In this document: positions 8,788 to 15,868 of the stretch, piece by piece
Layout: every line of letters begins with the position of its first letter
How positions within the stretch are numbered: the first letter of the stretch is position 1
Assembly (NCBI GenBank): GCA_001775355.1
Contig: MEWM01000005.1
Coordinates: forward strand, 3,976-19,843
From: a candidate division Zixibacteria bacterium RBG_16_43_9
Lineage (GTDB): Bacteria > Zixibacteria > MSB-5A5 > RBG-16-43-9
Direction: 5' to 3'
DNA length: 15,868 bases
Notes under the pieces: generated by a model
The model's database searches: none
Told to the model about the DNA's origin: nothing
Seen by the model: only the letters and a program-made list of their open reading frames with translations
Translations under genes and position numbers: made by a program

Positions 8788-8855
8788 AGTGACGGAGTGA
8801 TTAGTGATAAAGTGATTAACTAATCACTCCATCACTCAGTCACTTTATCACTCTT
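8788..8855. repeat. Head-to-head 7/8-bp repeat array between the two tRNAs
   Basis: The right half holds four 8-bp units, each beginning TCACT (8824, 8832, 8840, 8848). The left half holds four units beginning AGTGA (8788, 8796, 8803, 8811), the reverse complement of that core. Because the halves are inverted, two alternative long helices are possible: 8794-8805 with 8819-8830 (12 bp) and 8803-8815 with 8840-8852 (13 bp); they share bases and so compete. It fills almost the whole tRNA spacer. Confidence 0.7.
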
Positions 8856-8858
8856 ATC

Positions 8859-8932
8859 TGGGCCCACCAGGACTTGAACCTGGGACCCACTGATTATGAG
8901 TCAGTTGCTCTAACCAACTGAGCTATGGGCCC
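8859..8932 (-). tRNA. tRNA with CAU anticodon (elongator Met, or Ile2 after lysidine modification)
   Basis: The minus strand gives acceptor GGGCCCA/TGGGCCC, D-stem GCTC/GAGC, anticodon stem ACTGA/TCAGT with loop CTCATAA, variable GGGTC, and T-stem CCAGG/CCTGG with loop TTCAAGT. The discriminator is A, followed by GAT, so CCA is not encoded, unlike its neighbour. Anticodon CAU is certain. Elongator Met and TilS-modified Ile2 tRNAs share this loop, and I cannot separate them from sequence alone. Confidence 0.93.
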
Positions 8933-8950
8933 TCCAAAACATCTAAAAAG

Positions 8951-8980
8951 AATATATTACTTGCAAACCTCATTAGTCAA
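8951..8980 (-). promoter_or_regulatory. Sigma70-type promoter of the tRNA unit
   Basis: On the minus strand TTGACT (8980-8975) and TATATT (8956-8951) are separated by 18 bp. The -10 box ends 18 bp before the mature 5' end of the CAU tRNA, giving a short leader. Both boxes are near consensus and correctly placed. Confidence 0.75.
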
Positions 8981-9065
8981 GATTTTTTTCGATTTATTCC
9001 CTGATCTCTTTTTGGCTTTTGCACTATTCATACGTCCTGGAAGAAGCCTTTTTTGAGCCTGAGGC

Positions 9066-10808
9066 TCACTTCCTCACCAGTTTATGAAGTATGACTGTCA
9101 GCTCCTCTGCTTTTTCCTTTTCACCTTTGCCCCAGGCAATTTTGACCTCTTCCTTTAATCTCCTGATCTGGTCAGATTTCTTTTTCTGCTCTATCCTTTT
9201 GATATAATCCCCCAGCATAAGCTCCGGCTCAGCCAGCCCTAAGTCCAGGGTGGATATCTCCGATATAAGCTCTTTCAACTTTTGAGCTTGGGTTTTATCG
9301 ATCAGGGCTGAGGGCGAGACTTTTCCGGCTGCTTCAAAAAGATTCAGGATCATCTCAAATAATTCTGCATTTTCAGGAAAATAGAAATCCTCCTTGCTTA
9401 GCCTGTCCCTGGTCAGGGGAATTAATCTATTCTCATCTATTAAGATTTTTAAAAGCTCCCTTTCTAATTTATGCGGCCCTTTAAGCTTCTCTTCTGGTAA
9501 AACTTTGGAGCGCTCCTCTTTTCTGCCTATACCTTTGATTGCATCCAGGATGATTTTTTCGTTTACCTTGAAAGCTTGAGCAGCTTTATTTATGAAAAGG
9601 TCTTTCCAGAGCTGGTTTTTTATCCGGCTGGCAGTTTCGGCTAATTCCTTGATTATTCCCTCCTGCTCCTTCATTGGAAGCGAATTGAATTCCGCAGGCA
9701 AAGAGTCCTTTTTATAATCGATAAAGCTCTTGGCCTCTCTCAACTTCTGAGCCATGCCTTTTAGACCATACTTCCTCACAAAACTATCCGGATCTTCCCC
9801 TGAGGGTAAGACCACTATCATCATCTCCATTTCTGAGTCAAAAAGAAGGTCCGCGCTGCGGAATACGGCAGACTCTCCTGCCCGGTCTGAATCAAACAGG
9901 AGGTAGACTTTCTCCGCATAACGCGAAAGAAGCCGGGCTTGGTCCTGCGTAAAAGAGGTTCCCAGAGGAGCGACCACATTCTTTATCCCGGATTGATATA
10001 GACTGATTAAATCGATATACCCCTCTACCAGCACCGCTGCTTTTTTGTCCCGGATCAGATCCTTTGAAATATTAAGGCCATAGAGGATTTTCCCTTTGTG
10101 ATATATGGGAGATTCAGGCGAATTTAAGTATTTCGGCTCATCCTTCTCCTGGATGATTCTTCCTCCAAATCCCACTATCTTCTGGCTTAAGTTAAATATA
10201 GGGAAGGTTACCCGGTCCCTGAACCGGTCATACCACCCGGCTTTTTTGTCTTTTTCCACCACCAGACCAGCAGACAAAAGGATTTCTGGCTTCAAACCCT
10301 TCTCATTCGAGAACCTGATCAGCCCCTCCCATTCCGCAGGAGCATAACCTAAGGAGAAAACCTCTATCGTCTCTGAGGTAAATCCACGGCTTTGAAGATA
10401 ATCCTTTGCTTTTTTGCTGCGAGTTAGAGAATCTCGAAAATACTCGTTAGCCACCTGATTGGCATAAAAAAGCTGGTCCAAAGTTTCTGTAGCCTTCTGG
10501 TCTGAAGTCTTTTTGGGAAGAGAGATATTAGCCCGCTTAGCCAGTAGTTTCAGAGCTTCAAAGAAGCTTAGTTTCTCATGCTCCATCAGGAAAGTATAGA
10601 CGTTCCCTCCCTTTCCGCATCCAAAGCAGTGATAGATCTGCCTCTCCTGGCTGACTGAAAAAGAAGGCGTCTTCTCCGGGTGAAAGGGGCACAAAGCCGT
10701 ATAGCTTTTTCCTTTTTTCTTGAGAGGCAGGTATTCGGAGATGACCTCAACAATGTCGTTTGCTTCCCTGACCTGATTAATCAGCTCATCCGGTGTAAAA
10801 TTAGGCAT
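9066..10808 (-). CDS. dnaG: DNA primase DnaG
   Basis: DnaG makes RNA primers at the replication fork with the replicative helicase. The 580-residue protein has the N-terminal CHC2 zinc finger with Cys40, His43, Cys61 and Cys64. The RNA-polymerase core includes YDRFRDRVTFPI and GFGGR (about 193-217). The Toprim fold has the catalytic Glu262 in VEGYID and Asp306-Ser-Asp308 in LLFDSDRAG. A helical C-terminal domain (about 430-580) is the expected helicase-binding region. Length is normal. The start at 10808 matches the usual MPxFxPDEL opening, but the ribosome site (AAGCGA) is weak. The frequent partner rpoD does not follow here; a tRNA unit does. A nine-A run about 20-30 bp upstream may be part of a promoter, but no clear boxes were found. 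Confidence 0.96.
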   Translation of the reverse strand: MPNFTPDELINQVREANDIVEVISEYLPLKKKGKSYTALCPFHPEKTPSFSVSQERQIYHCFGCGKGGNVYTFLMEHEKLSFFEALKLLAKRANISLPKKTSDQKATETLDQLFYANQVANEYFRDSLTRSKKAKDYLQSRGFTSETIEVFSLGYAPAEWEGLIRFSNEKGLKPEILLSAGLVVEKDKKAGWYDRFRDRVTFPIFNLSQKIVGFGGRIIQEKDEPKYLNSPESPIYHKGKILYGLNISKDLIRDKKAAVLVEGYIDLISLYQSGIKNVVAPLGTSFTQDQARLLSRYAEKVYLLFDSDRAGESAVFRSADLLFDSEMEMMIVVLPSGEDPDSFVRKYGLKGMAQKLREAKSFIDYKKDSLPAEFNSLPMKEQEGIIKELAETASRIKNQLWKDLFINKAAQAFKVNEKIILDAIKGIGRKEERSKVLPEEKLKGPHKLERELLKILIDENRLIPLTRDRLSKEDFYFPENAELFEMILNLFEAAGKVSPSALIDKTQAQKLKELISEISTLDLGLAEPELMLGDYIKRIEQKKKSDQIRRLKEEVKIAWGKGEKEKAEELTVILHKLVRK

Positions 10809-10858
10809 ATTTTTCGCTTATAATTTTGTTTTTTTTTGTTTGTATGAAAGCATTTTAA

Positions 10859-10883
10859 CGTCGGGCATAAAGCCCGACGCTAC
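10859..10883 (-). repeat. GTAG hairpin upstream of dnaG
   Basis: On the minus strand GTAG (10883-10880) abuts CGTCGGGC-TTTAT-GCCCGACG (10879-10859), a perfect 8-bp stem. The sequence is unrelated to the RAYT-flanking hairpins except for the GTAG foot. Confidence 0.8.
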
Positions 10884-10892
10884 AATCTTTTC

Positions 10893-10915
10893 CCCTCTCT
10901 TTCCCAGGGAGAGGG
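10893..10915. repeat. CCCTCTC palindromic intergenic repeat
   Basis: CCCTCTC (10893-10899) pairs with GAGAGGG (10909-10915), and a further partial copy, GGGAGAGG, follows at 10918-10925. This resembles the common CCCTCTCCC-type intergenic repeat of many bacteria. No GTAG-hairpin relation was assigned. Confidence 0.55.
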
Positions 10916-10955
10916 TAGGGAGAGGTTCTGTCTTTTCTTTTATCCAGCCCTTTAT

Positions 10956-10978
10956 GCAGGGCTAAAGCCTTGCCCTAC
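10956..10978 (-). repeat. GTAG hairpin downstream of the DUF3108-like gene
   Basis: On the minus strand GTAG (10978-10975) and one G precede GCAAGGC-TTTA-GCCCTGC (10973-10956), with one A-C mismatch. A second, overlapping pairing, AGCCCT/AGGGCT (10946-10963), is also possible. Confidence 0.65.
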
Positions 10979-10995
10979 ATTTTCTTTTATTGGAT

Positions 10996-11016
10996 ATTCG
11001 TAATTCGTCATTTTTA
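10996..11016. repeat. 7-bp tandem micro-array (3 units)
   Basis: ATTCGTA, ATTCGTC and ATTTTTA run in 7-bp phase and reach the stop codon (11014-11016) of the DUF3108-like gene. The ATTCGTA heptamer resembles STRR-type heptamers reported in cyanobacterial spacers. Confidence 0.5.
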
Positions 11017-11730
11017 TTTATATTCCTTCAACGTCATCACTGTCCCACCTGCATTATCTAAATATTTCACCATAAGATTTGGTTTATTTTTCTGATAAAA
11101 AAGCTCAACCTCCTTACCGGCAACTTTCATCTTGACCTTGTTACAGAGGAACTCTCCTGAAGGGACTTTAACTTTTTCAGGTTTCAGCACCTCGATCTCT
11201 ACTGGAAAACTGGTTGCGGATATGGGAGACACATCTTTGAACGTAAACTTAGTCCTCTCTTTAAGAGTTAAAGCTCTCAGGAGCAAAACTATCTCCTCGT
11301 TATCGTATCCATCCTTCGGGAAATCTATGTCTGTCTCTTTATTTCCCTGAGGAGTCTCCAGCTTGACTTTTACCTTATCCGCAAGATAGATGGCTTGAAC
11401 TTTGATAAACATCTGGGGAGTCATTATCATCCGTTCTAAAATCAGGGGTTTAAGATTCCCCTGATTGATTATCAGGCTCACGCTGTCAAAGGTGTTCTGA
11501 CTCTGATAACCTGTCAGGGTCGCCACCTTTATTTGATAGGCTTTGGTCTTTTCAATAAGGGTATCAGTAATCAGATAATCTTGACTCCCCACCAACTCAT
11601 CTTTATACCTGATCTCATAGGAAAACTTTTCTCCATTTTTCCAGTTGGGATTCTTTATCAAGAGCTGACTTGAACTAATGCTGAAAAAGACAAAAATCAA
11701 AAGTAAACTTAAGATTATCTTTTTCCTCAT
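11014..11730 (-). CDS. Secreted DUF3108-like protein of unknown function
   Basis: This is a 238-residue exported protein. It begins with a classic signal peptide: MRKK, a hydrophobic stretch to about residue 17, then SISSSQ, with cleavage likely near 20-22. The mature part is predicted beta-rich. It contains NGEKFSYEIRYKDELVGSQDY near the start, VPSGEFLCNKVKMKV near the end, and a final KPNLMVKYLDNAGGTVMTLKEY. These features are typical of the DUF3108 family, periplasmic or envelope beta-barrel-like or lipocalin-like proteins without an assigned reaction. A GAGGAG ribosome site lies eight bases before ATG 11730. It starts 25 bp after the membrane-protease-like gene and is probably co-transcribed with it. 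Family assignment is moderate, from motif resemblance only. Confidence 0.8.
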   Translation of the reverse strand: MRKKIILSLLLIFVFFSISSSQLLIKNPNWKNGEKFSYEIRYKDELVGSQDYLITDTLIEKTKAYQIKVATLTGYQSQNTFDSVSLIINQGNLKPLILERMIMTPQMFIKVQAIYLADKVKVKLETPQGNKETDIDFPKDGYDNEEIVLLLRALTLKERTKFTFKDVSPISATSFPVEIEVLKPEKVKVPSGEFLCNKVKMKVAGKEVELFYQKNKPNLMVKYLDNAGGTVMTLKEYK

Positions 11731-11755
11731 TTCTCACACTCCTCTCATTAAAGGT

Positions 11756-12580
11756 TTAATTTGAAACTAATGGCTCTGTTATATTCTCTGTTTTCAACTC
11801 CAGCCTCTTTTTTAATGTTATCAGTAAAAAAATTAAAATCAGATATCCGAGGATGACATATACAGGCAAAACCCCAAACATCATATATTTCAGGAGAAAT
11901 TGAGCTAATTTTAATCTTTGAAAATACATAATGAATAAAACCGTTCCATCCACCAGCTCATGATAGAGTATGGCAATGACAAAAAACAAAGCAAGTTTTA
12001 TCCAGCTTTTATCTTTATACCAGAAATATACCCCCACTCCAACTAAGCCCCCCATAATCGCATGTATCTGAATAGCTAAGAACCTCTCATAAACCCCCAT
12101 CCAGGTGACAAAAGCGAAGAAAAGGTTCAAACCGAAGAGCTTCCCTATTTTGGGAAATAACATACAAAGCATCAGAGTAAAAGCCTCACCCACACCATAA
12201 CCCAGTCCCACCCAGTATCCAAAAGCTAAAGCACTGGAGCTTTTCTGAAAAAATCTTTTTATCTGATCTCGAAAAACCCAGACGGTGATAAAAATGACCA
12301 GGAGCTTGGCTAATTCTTCCCAGAAATTGTTATCCATCTGCACCACGAAGGTAACAAACCAGAAATTATTTTTCCAGAAAACCATCTGGACTTCCCAGTG
12401 CTTACGAAAGATAAACAGGGGAAAGAAAATAGACCCTACCCAGTAAGAGAAAAACCAGATCTTGATGGGTAGAGTTTTAATCTCAGATACTTTCCTCAAA
12501 ACCAGGAAAACAATCACCGGACATAAAATGCAGATTAAAAGAACCATCCCCAGGATAGGACTTGTTATCAGCTTGACCAT
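11756..12580 (-). CDS. PrsW/YhfC-like polytopic membrane protein, putative intramembrane protease
   Basis: This integral membrane protein of 274 residues has about eight hydrophobic segments. Polar residues within them follow the PrsW/YhfC/CAAX-protease superfamily plan: Glu88-Glu89-Leu-Ala-Lys92 (EExxK), Glu132 in GYGVGEAF, His173 in AIQIHAIMGG, and His207-Glu-Leu-Val-Asp211 (HxxxD). Such residues are thought to form the active site of glutamic or metallo intramembrane peptidases; PrsW cleaves an anti-sigma factor in Bacillus. The substrate here is unknown. ATG 12580 follows an AAGGGG ribosome site. The gene is followed 25 bp later by the secreted DUF3108-like gene. The catalytic assignment is inference from motif spacing; it could instead be an inactive relative. 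Confidence 0.7.
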   Translation of the reverse strand: MVKLITSPILGMVLLICILCPVIVFLVLRKVSEIKTLPIKIWFFSYWVGSIFFPLFIFRKHWEVQMVFWKNNFWFVTFVVQMDNNFWEELAKLLVIFITVWVFRDQIKRFFQKSSSALAFGYWVGLGYGVGEAFTLMLCMLFPKIGKLFGLNLFFAFVTWMGVYERFLAIQIHAIMGGLVGVGVYFWYKDKSWIKLALFFVIAILYHELVDGTVLFIMYFQRLKLAQFLLKYMMFGVLPVYVILGYLILIFLLITLKKRLELKTENITEPLVSN

Positions 12581-12610
12581 TTTTTAATTTTCCCCTTCTT
12601 TTAAGTTCTG

Positions 12611-12628
12611 GTAAACCTGAAGGTTTAC
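12611..12628. repeat. Palindrome GTAAACC/GGTTTAC
   Basis: A near-perfect 18-bp palindrome with stem GTAAACCT/AGGTTTAC lies in the mutS2-protease gene spacer. It lacks the GTAG foot seen in the other hairpins and may be a variant or unrelated. Confidence 0.5.
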
Positions 12629-12644
12629 ACTCCAAAGCCACTTA

Positions 12645-12669
12645 CGTCCCGCCAGAGGCGGGACGCTAC
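12645..12669 (-). repeat. GTAG hairpin downstream of mutS2
   Basis: On the minus strand GTAG (12669-12666) abuts CGTCCCGCC-TCT-GGCGGGACG (12665-12645), a perfect 9-bp GC-rich stem 26 bp after the mutS2 stop. It might also help end the mutS2 transcript, although no T-tract follows. Confidence 0.8.
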
Positions 12670-12670
12670 A

Positions 12671-12698
12671 ATCGTCTCTCATCTTACGTCTTACCTAT
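12671..12698. repeat. Weak 7-bp tandem micro-array (4 units)
   Basis: ATCGTCT, CTCATCT, TACGTCT and TACCTAT run in 7-bp phase with C at position 3 in each unit. It overlaps the mutS2 stop codon (12695-12697) and lies 2 bp from a GTAG hairpin. The match between units is low. Confidence 0.35.
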
Positions 12699-15055
12699 TC
12701 TTTCAATTTTACAATCGTCACTCCTGCTCCCCCTTCCTCTAACGTACCCATCCTGGTCTCTTTTACCCGATGATGTCCAGTGAGAAACTTCCCTATCTTT
12801 TCCCTCAAGGCTCCGGTTCCTTTGCCGTGAATTAAAACCACCTCAGATAAGCCAGCCAGATAGGCATCGTCTAAATATTTATCCACCTTATCGATTGCCT
12901 CATCTGAGGTCAAGCCTCTTAAATCTATTTCTGGCGAAATATCCTTGACTGAATATAACTCATATTTAGTCGAGGATAAAGGCTCCTCTTTCTTTTTTTC
13001 CTTGACCTTAGACAGCTCGCCCTGTTCCACAGTATACGTAAAGTTGCCGATCTTTAGTTTTACTTTGCCAGCTTTGTCCGGTTCAGATAGAACCTCTCCT
13101 TCCATCTTTAAAGACTCGATCCAGACCAAATCGCCGGGCTTTATGGACTCCTTAAGGGAAGGAGTCTTTCCCTCTAGATTTTCCAAGTCTTCCTCTAAGT
13201 TCTTTTTCGTTTGCTGCAGATACGTGTGAGCCTGCTTTATGATTTCCTTTTGAGCCTTGGTGCTTTTCAATTCGGAGATAAGGTGTTCGATCTCCACTCT
13301 CGTCTTTTCCACCAGCTCTCTTGATTCCCTGAGTGCTTTGGTCTTAAGCTCCTTTTGACTTGACTCAAACTTTTTTAATCTATCCTGATAAAGATTCAAA
13401 AGCTCATCTGAGACTTTTTTTTGCTCCTCTATTGCTTTTCTATTCTCCCTTACCACTTTTAGATTTCTTTCCAGTTCCTCTAAAAGCAGACCCAGATCCT
13501 TTTCCTTTGAGCCTAAAAGCTCAAAAGATTTCTGGATTATGTTCTCTGGCATACCCAACCTTCTGGCGATTTCTATTCCATAACTTCCCCCCGGGTAACC
13601 GACCTGAAACCTATAAGTTGGTTTGAGGCTTTCCTTATCAAATTCTAAGGAAGCATTTTCTACTTCTGGGTAGATCTGAGCTAAGGTTTTTAAAACCCCC
13701 TGATGAGTAGTTATCACCGTTCTTACTTTTTTCTGAATCAGGTCTGCAATGATTGCTTCTCCCAAAGCCACTCCTTCTTTTGGATCAGTGCCTGAACCTA
13801 ATTCATCTAAGAGGACCAAGCTGCTTTCATCTGCTTCTTTTAAAGCTTTGATTATCTGACCCATATGAGAGGAAAATGTGGATAAAGACATCTCTATGGA
13901 CTGCTCATCTCCTATATCTGCAAAGACCTGTTTGAAAATCGGAAGGGTGGAGCCGAATTCTGCAGGGATATGAAGTCCGGCCTGAGCCATCAGGGATGCG
14001 ATACCTATAGTCTTTAAAGCTACGGTCTTTCCACCGGTATTAGGCCCGGTGATGATCAAAACGCTGAATTTTTTACCCAAATCTAAAGAAAGGGGAACAA
14101 TCTCTTCCTTGGATAACATACCGGAAAGAGATAAAATAGGATGACGGGCATCTTTAAGATTAAGATAACCCTCAGCATTAAATTTTGGCTCGTTCCCCTT
14201 GCACTCTAAGGACAAAAGCGCTTTGGAATATATGAAATCCAGCTCCGCTATTACCTCTAAAGAAATCTGAAGGTCCTCAATATCTTTTCTGATCAGGGAA
14301 GTCAATTCCTTTAAAATCTTCTCTATCTCATTTTTCTCCTCAAGCTCCAATTCCCTTTGTTTGTTGTTCAACTCCACCACTGGCAAAGGCTCGACAAAAA
14401 GAGTAGCCCCAGAACTGGAGCGGTCGTGCACAATCCCTTTGCTTTTGTGAAATTCCTCTGCTGGAAGGGAGACCACATACCTCCCCTCCCTTAAAGTAAC
14501 GATCTCCTCTTGAGCCTCTTTTTTCTTCGTTTTTAGAAGACTATTGAGTTTCTCTAGAATTTTATTTCGATTAGTATTTTTCCCTTGTCTGATCGAAAAA
14601 AGAGCGGAGGTGGCATTATCTTTTATCTCGCCTGAGGAATCTATAGCCTTATTTATAGCTTTGGACAGCTCGTCGAATCGTTTGAGCTTGGAAATCAGAG
14701 AGGTCATCTGTGGATACTTTTTTTCTTTTTCCTGGATGAATTTGAGGAGCAGCCTGCAGAGTTTGAGCATCTCCTCGATCTTCAGAAACTCTCTCGGCTC
14801 CAAATATCCTCCGATCCTTTCAGCTTTTTTAAAAGAACCGGAAAGGTCTGGGATTGAATAAAGAGGGAACTTCTCTTCGAACTGCAAGATCTCTTTTAAC
14901 TCGGTTGTATCCTTCTGCCATTTTGAGATAAGCTCCTGTTCCGTGATTGGAAAAAGAGAAGCTACTTTTTTCTTACCTAATTCCGATAAGCACTTCGAGT
15001 CTAAAATCTTTTTTATCTTGTCAAATTCTAAAACTCTGAGAGTATGTTCGTCCAA
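12695..15055 (-). CDS. mutS2: Endonuclease MutS2
   Basis: MutS2 is a MutS-family ATPase with a C-terminal Smr nuclease. Known roles are suppression of recombination and, in Bacillus, rescue of collided ribosomes. It is 786 residues, as expected. The N-terminal core and lever are followed by Walker A GPNTGGKT (337-344), the ABC-type SxMS region LSTFSSHMGQI, Walker B LVLLDELGSGTDP (413-425) and the His-loop TTHQG. Then comes a long coiled-coil clamp (about 510-630) and a KOW-like patch around PGDLVWIESLKMEGEV. The Smr domain (about 707-786) contains EIDLRGL and the HGKGTGALR motif. The start is TTG (15055-15053), chosen because MDEHTLRVLEFDKI matches the family opening; no clear ribosome site precedes it. 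It follows cvpA by 114 bp. Confidence 0.95.
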   Translation of the reverse strand: MDEHTLRVLEFDKIKKILDSKCLSELGKKKVASLFPITEQELISKWQKDTTELKEILQFEEKFPLYSIPDLSGSFKKAERIGGYLEPREFLKIEEMLKLCRLLLKFIQEKEKKYPQMTSLISKLKRFDELSKAINKAIDSSGEIKDNATSALFSIRQGKNTNRNKILEKLNSLLKTKKKEAQEEIVTLREGRYVVSLPAEEFHKSKGIVHDRSSSGATLFVEPLPVVELNNKQRELELEEKNEIEKILKELTSLIRKDIEDLQISLEVIAELDFIYSKALLSLECKGNEPKFNAEGYLNLKDARHPILSLSGMLSKEEIVPLSLDLGKKFSVLIITGPNTGGKTVALKTIGIASLMAQAGLHIPAEFGSTLPIFKQVFADIGDEQSIEMSLSTFSSHMGQIIKALKEADESSLVLLDELGSGTDPKEGVALGEAIIADLIQKKVRTVITTHQGVLKTLAQIYPEVENASLEFDKESLKPTYRFQVGYPGGSYGIEIARRLGMPENIIQKSFELLGSKEKDLGLLLEELERNLKVVRENRKAIEEQKKVSDELLNLYQDRLKKFESSQKELKTKALRESRELVEKTRVEIEHLISELKSTKAQKEIIKQAHTYLQQTKKNLEEDLENLEGKTPSLKESIKPGDLVWIESLKMEGEVLSEPDKAGKVKLKIGNFTYTVEQGELSKVKEKKKEEPLSSTKYELYSVKDISPEIDLRGLTSDEAIDKVDKYLDDAYLAGLSEVVLIHGKGTGALREKIGKFLTGHHRVKETRMGTLEEGGAGVTIVKLKE

Positions 15056-15074
15056 AGAAGGCTCAAAGGTTAAA

Positions 15075-15089
15075 TCCGCCTTCGGCGGA
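15075..15089. repeat. Small hairpin TCCGCC-TTC-GGCGGA
   Basis: A perfect 6-bp GC stem (C-TTCG-G type on the plus strand) lies 20 bp upstream of the mutS2 TTG start. There is no T-tract and no adjacent GTAG, so it is not called a terminator or a REP. Confidence 0.5.
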
Positions 15090-15123
15090 AAGGGTTAAAG
15101 GGTTGAATCCAGCTTTATAAGGA

Positions 15124-15155
15124 TAAACTCTTAAACTTTTAAACTCCTAAACTTG
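15124..15155. repeat. 8-bp tandem micro-array (4 units)
   Basis: TAAACTCT, TAAACTTT, TAAACTCC and TAAACTTG form four perfect-phase octamers, constant in the first six bases and variable in the last two. This is the cleanest of the micro-arrays and lies in the cvpA-mutS2 spacer. Confidence 0.75.
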
Positions 15156-15169
15156 TTTTGACTGCTTTT

Positions 15170-15817
15170 CTATCTATTTCCTTTTCCGAAATATTCGTCC
15201 AGGTCCTGGGCAATTATCTCTGCTCGATTCGTTTTCTTGGGAGGGGTTCTGCCCAGAGATTCCCAGGGGCTTTTGACCCCTTCTGGCGACTCCTGTTTTA
15301 GAGCCACCTTGAGCTTGTCCACAAAAGAGGTGCTCTGCGGATGGAGAAAAACAGACTCCTGATAGATCAGGGGAATCGAGCCCCGGATTATCGGACCCAG
15401 TGTAGAGGTGTCGATTTTATTGGTCAGGCTCAGAGGCAGAGGCGGAAAGATTAAGAGGATCAGAACAAATCCTAAAACTATCCATCCCTGAAAGAAACCA
15501 AAAATTATGCCACCGAACTTGTCTATCTTCCCCAGCGGATTTAGAGAAGCCGCCTTATAGAACAAAAAGGCTAAGAGTTTAACTACCAGATAAACCAAGG
15601 CGAAAAGGAAGATCAGGCTGAAAAGGGAAACCACCACTGGCGAGACCTTCATATTGGACAAAACTCTTAAGGTTACTTTATCCACATAGTTGATGGACAC
15701 AATCACCCCAAGGAAAAGGCCGATGGTTCCCATAATCCCGCTGAAGAGTCCTCGCTTGGAGCCGATGAAGATCGCTACCAAAAGCAAAGCGATTAAAACG
15801 TAATCAATCCAGTTCAT
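15170..15817 (-). CDS. cvpA: CvpA-family integral membrane protein
   Basis: This 215-residue inner-membrane protein has four predicted membrane helices, at about 5-20, 27-45, 62-88 and 100-128. The first contains NWIDYVLIALLLVAIFIGSKRGLFSG, with the D-x-x and G-x-x-R-G-x pattern typical of CvpA; PLGKIDKFGGIIFGFFQG in the last matches the family's L-x-x-x-D-x-x-x-G block. A polar C-terminal tail (about 165-215) is cytoplasmic or periplasmic. CvpA relatives are linked to colicin V export and envelope stress tolerance, but the biochemical role is unknown. A strong AAAGGAGGG ribosome site precedes ATG 15817. A CvpA-MutS2 gene order is common in bacteria. Confidence 0.93.
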   Translation of the reverse strand: MNWIDYVLIALLLVAIFIGSKRGLFSGIMGTIGLFLGVIVSINYVDKVTLRVLSNMKVSPVVVSLFSLIFLFALVYLVVKLLAFLFYKAASLNPLGKIDKFGGIIFGFFQGWIVLGFVLILLIFPPLPLSLTNKIDTSTLGPIIRGSIPLIYQESVFLHPQSTSFVDKLKVALKQESPEGVKSPWESLGRTPPKKTNRAEIIAQDLDEYFGKGNR

Positions 15818-15868
15818 CCTTCCCTCCTTTCAAATTTTTGACCCGCCTTTAGGGCAAGACAGGATTAC

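Noticed and set aside
8788..8855. Possible CRISPR array
   Set aside because: Units are 7-8 bp with no spacers of 25-40 bp; no cas genes are present in the window.
9035..9070. Hairpin GAGCC/GGCTC at the dnaG stop as a terminator
   Set aside because: On the dnaG strand it is followed by A residues, not T; the T-run is on the wrong side for either strand.
10915..10925. GTAG at 10915-10918 as a further REP foot
   Set aside because: No stem follows it; it falls by chance at the edge of the CCCTCTC palindrome.
15838..15868. Another GC-rich repeat at the right edge
   Set aside because: Only part is visible, and no complete stem or GTAG foot can be shown.

Overview
The window reads as a stretch of bacterial chromosome. 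Every protein gene, both tRNAs and the RNase P RNA lie on the minus strand, in housekeeping clusters separated by short, repeat-rich intergenic DNA. Base composition looks moderate (low-to-mid 40s % GC by eye). The proteins are typical bacterial versions, and the gene set (MutS2, CvpA, DnaG, RecJ, a B12-dependent acyl-CoA mutase with MeaB) does not fix a phylum. The repeat-filled spacers and the secreted DUF3108-like protein would suit a Gram-negative-type, probably uncultured candidate-phylum bacterium, but that is only an inference.

Layout, in the direction of transcription (right to left): cvpA (15817-15170) and mutS2 (15055-12695); a PrsW/YhfC-like membrane protease and a secreted DUF3108-like protein (12580-11014); dnaG (10808-9066); a two-tRNA unit with its own promoter and a terminator-like hairpin (8980-8546); a C4 zinc-ribbon coiled-coil protein translationally coupled to guaB (8516-6344); rnpB (6129-5752); then recJ, meaB and the large subunit of an acyl-CoA mutase (5487-1148); an insertion carrying a REP-associated tyrosine transposase (RAYT); and finally the B12-binding small subunit of the mutase, which runs off the left edge.

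The large mutase subunit carries Phe84 and Gln202 where methylmalonyl-CoA mutases have Tyr and Arg. This is the isobutyryl-CoA mutase signature, so the usual automatic label 'methylmalonyl-CoA mutase' is probably wrong. MeaB is the expected G-protein chaperone for such a mutase. The RAYT element separates the two mutase subunit genes.

The most interesting signal is between the genes. Fourteen hairpins of several unrelated sequences all carry the tetranucleotide GTAG at the 5' foot, either abutting the stem or one base away. This is the hallmark recognised by RAYT nucleases, and an intact RAYT (HUH motif plus catalytic Tyr) is present. Many hairpins are paired with their GTAG feet outward, like REPINs. 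A second, independent layer consists of at least seven micro-arrays of 7- or 8-bp tandem repeats, also only in spacers (at most touching a stop codon) and often 2-35 bp from a hairpin.
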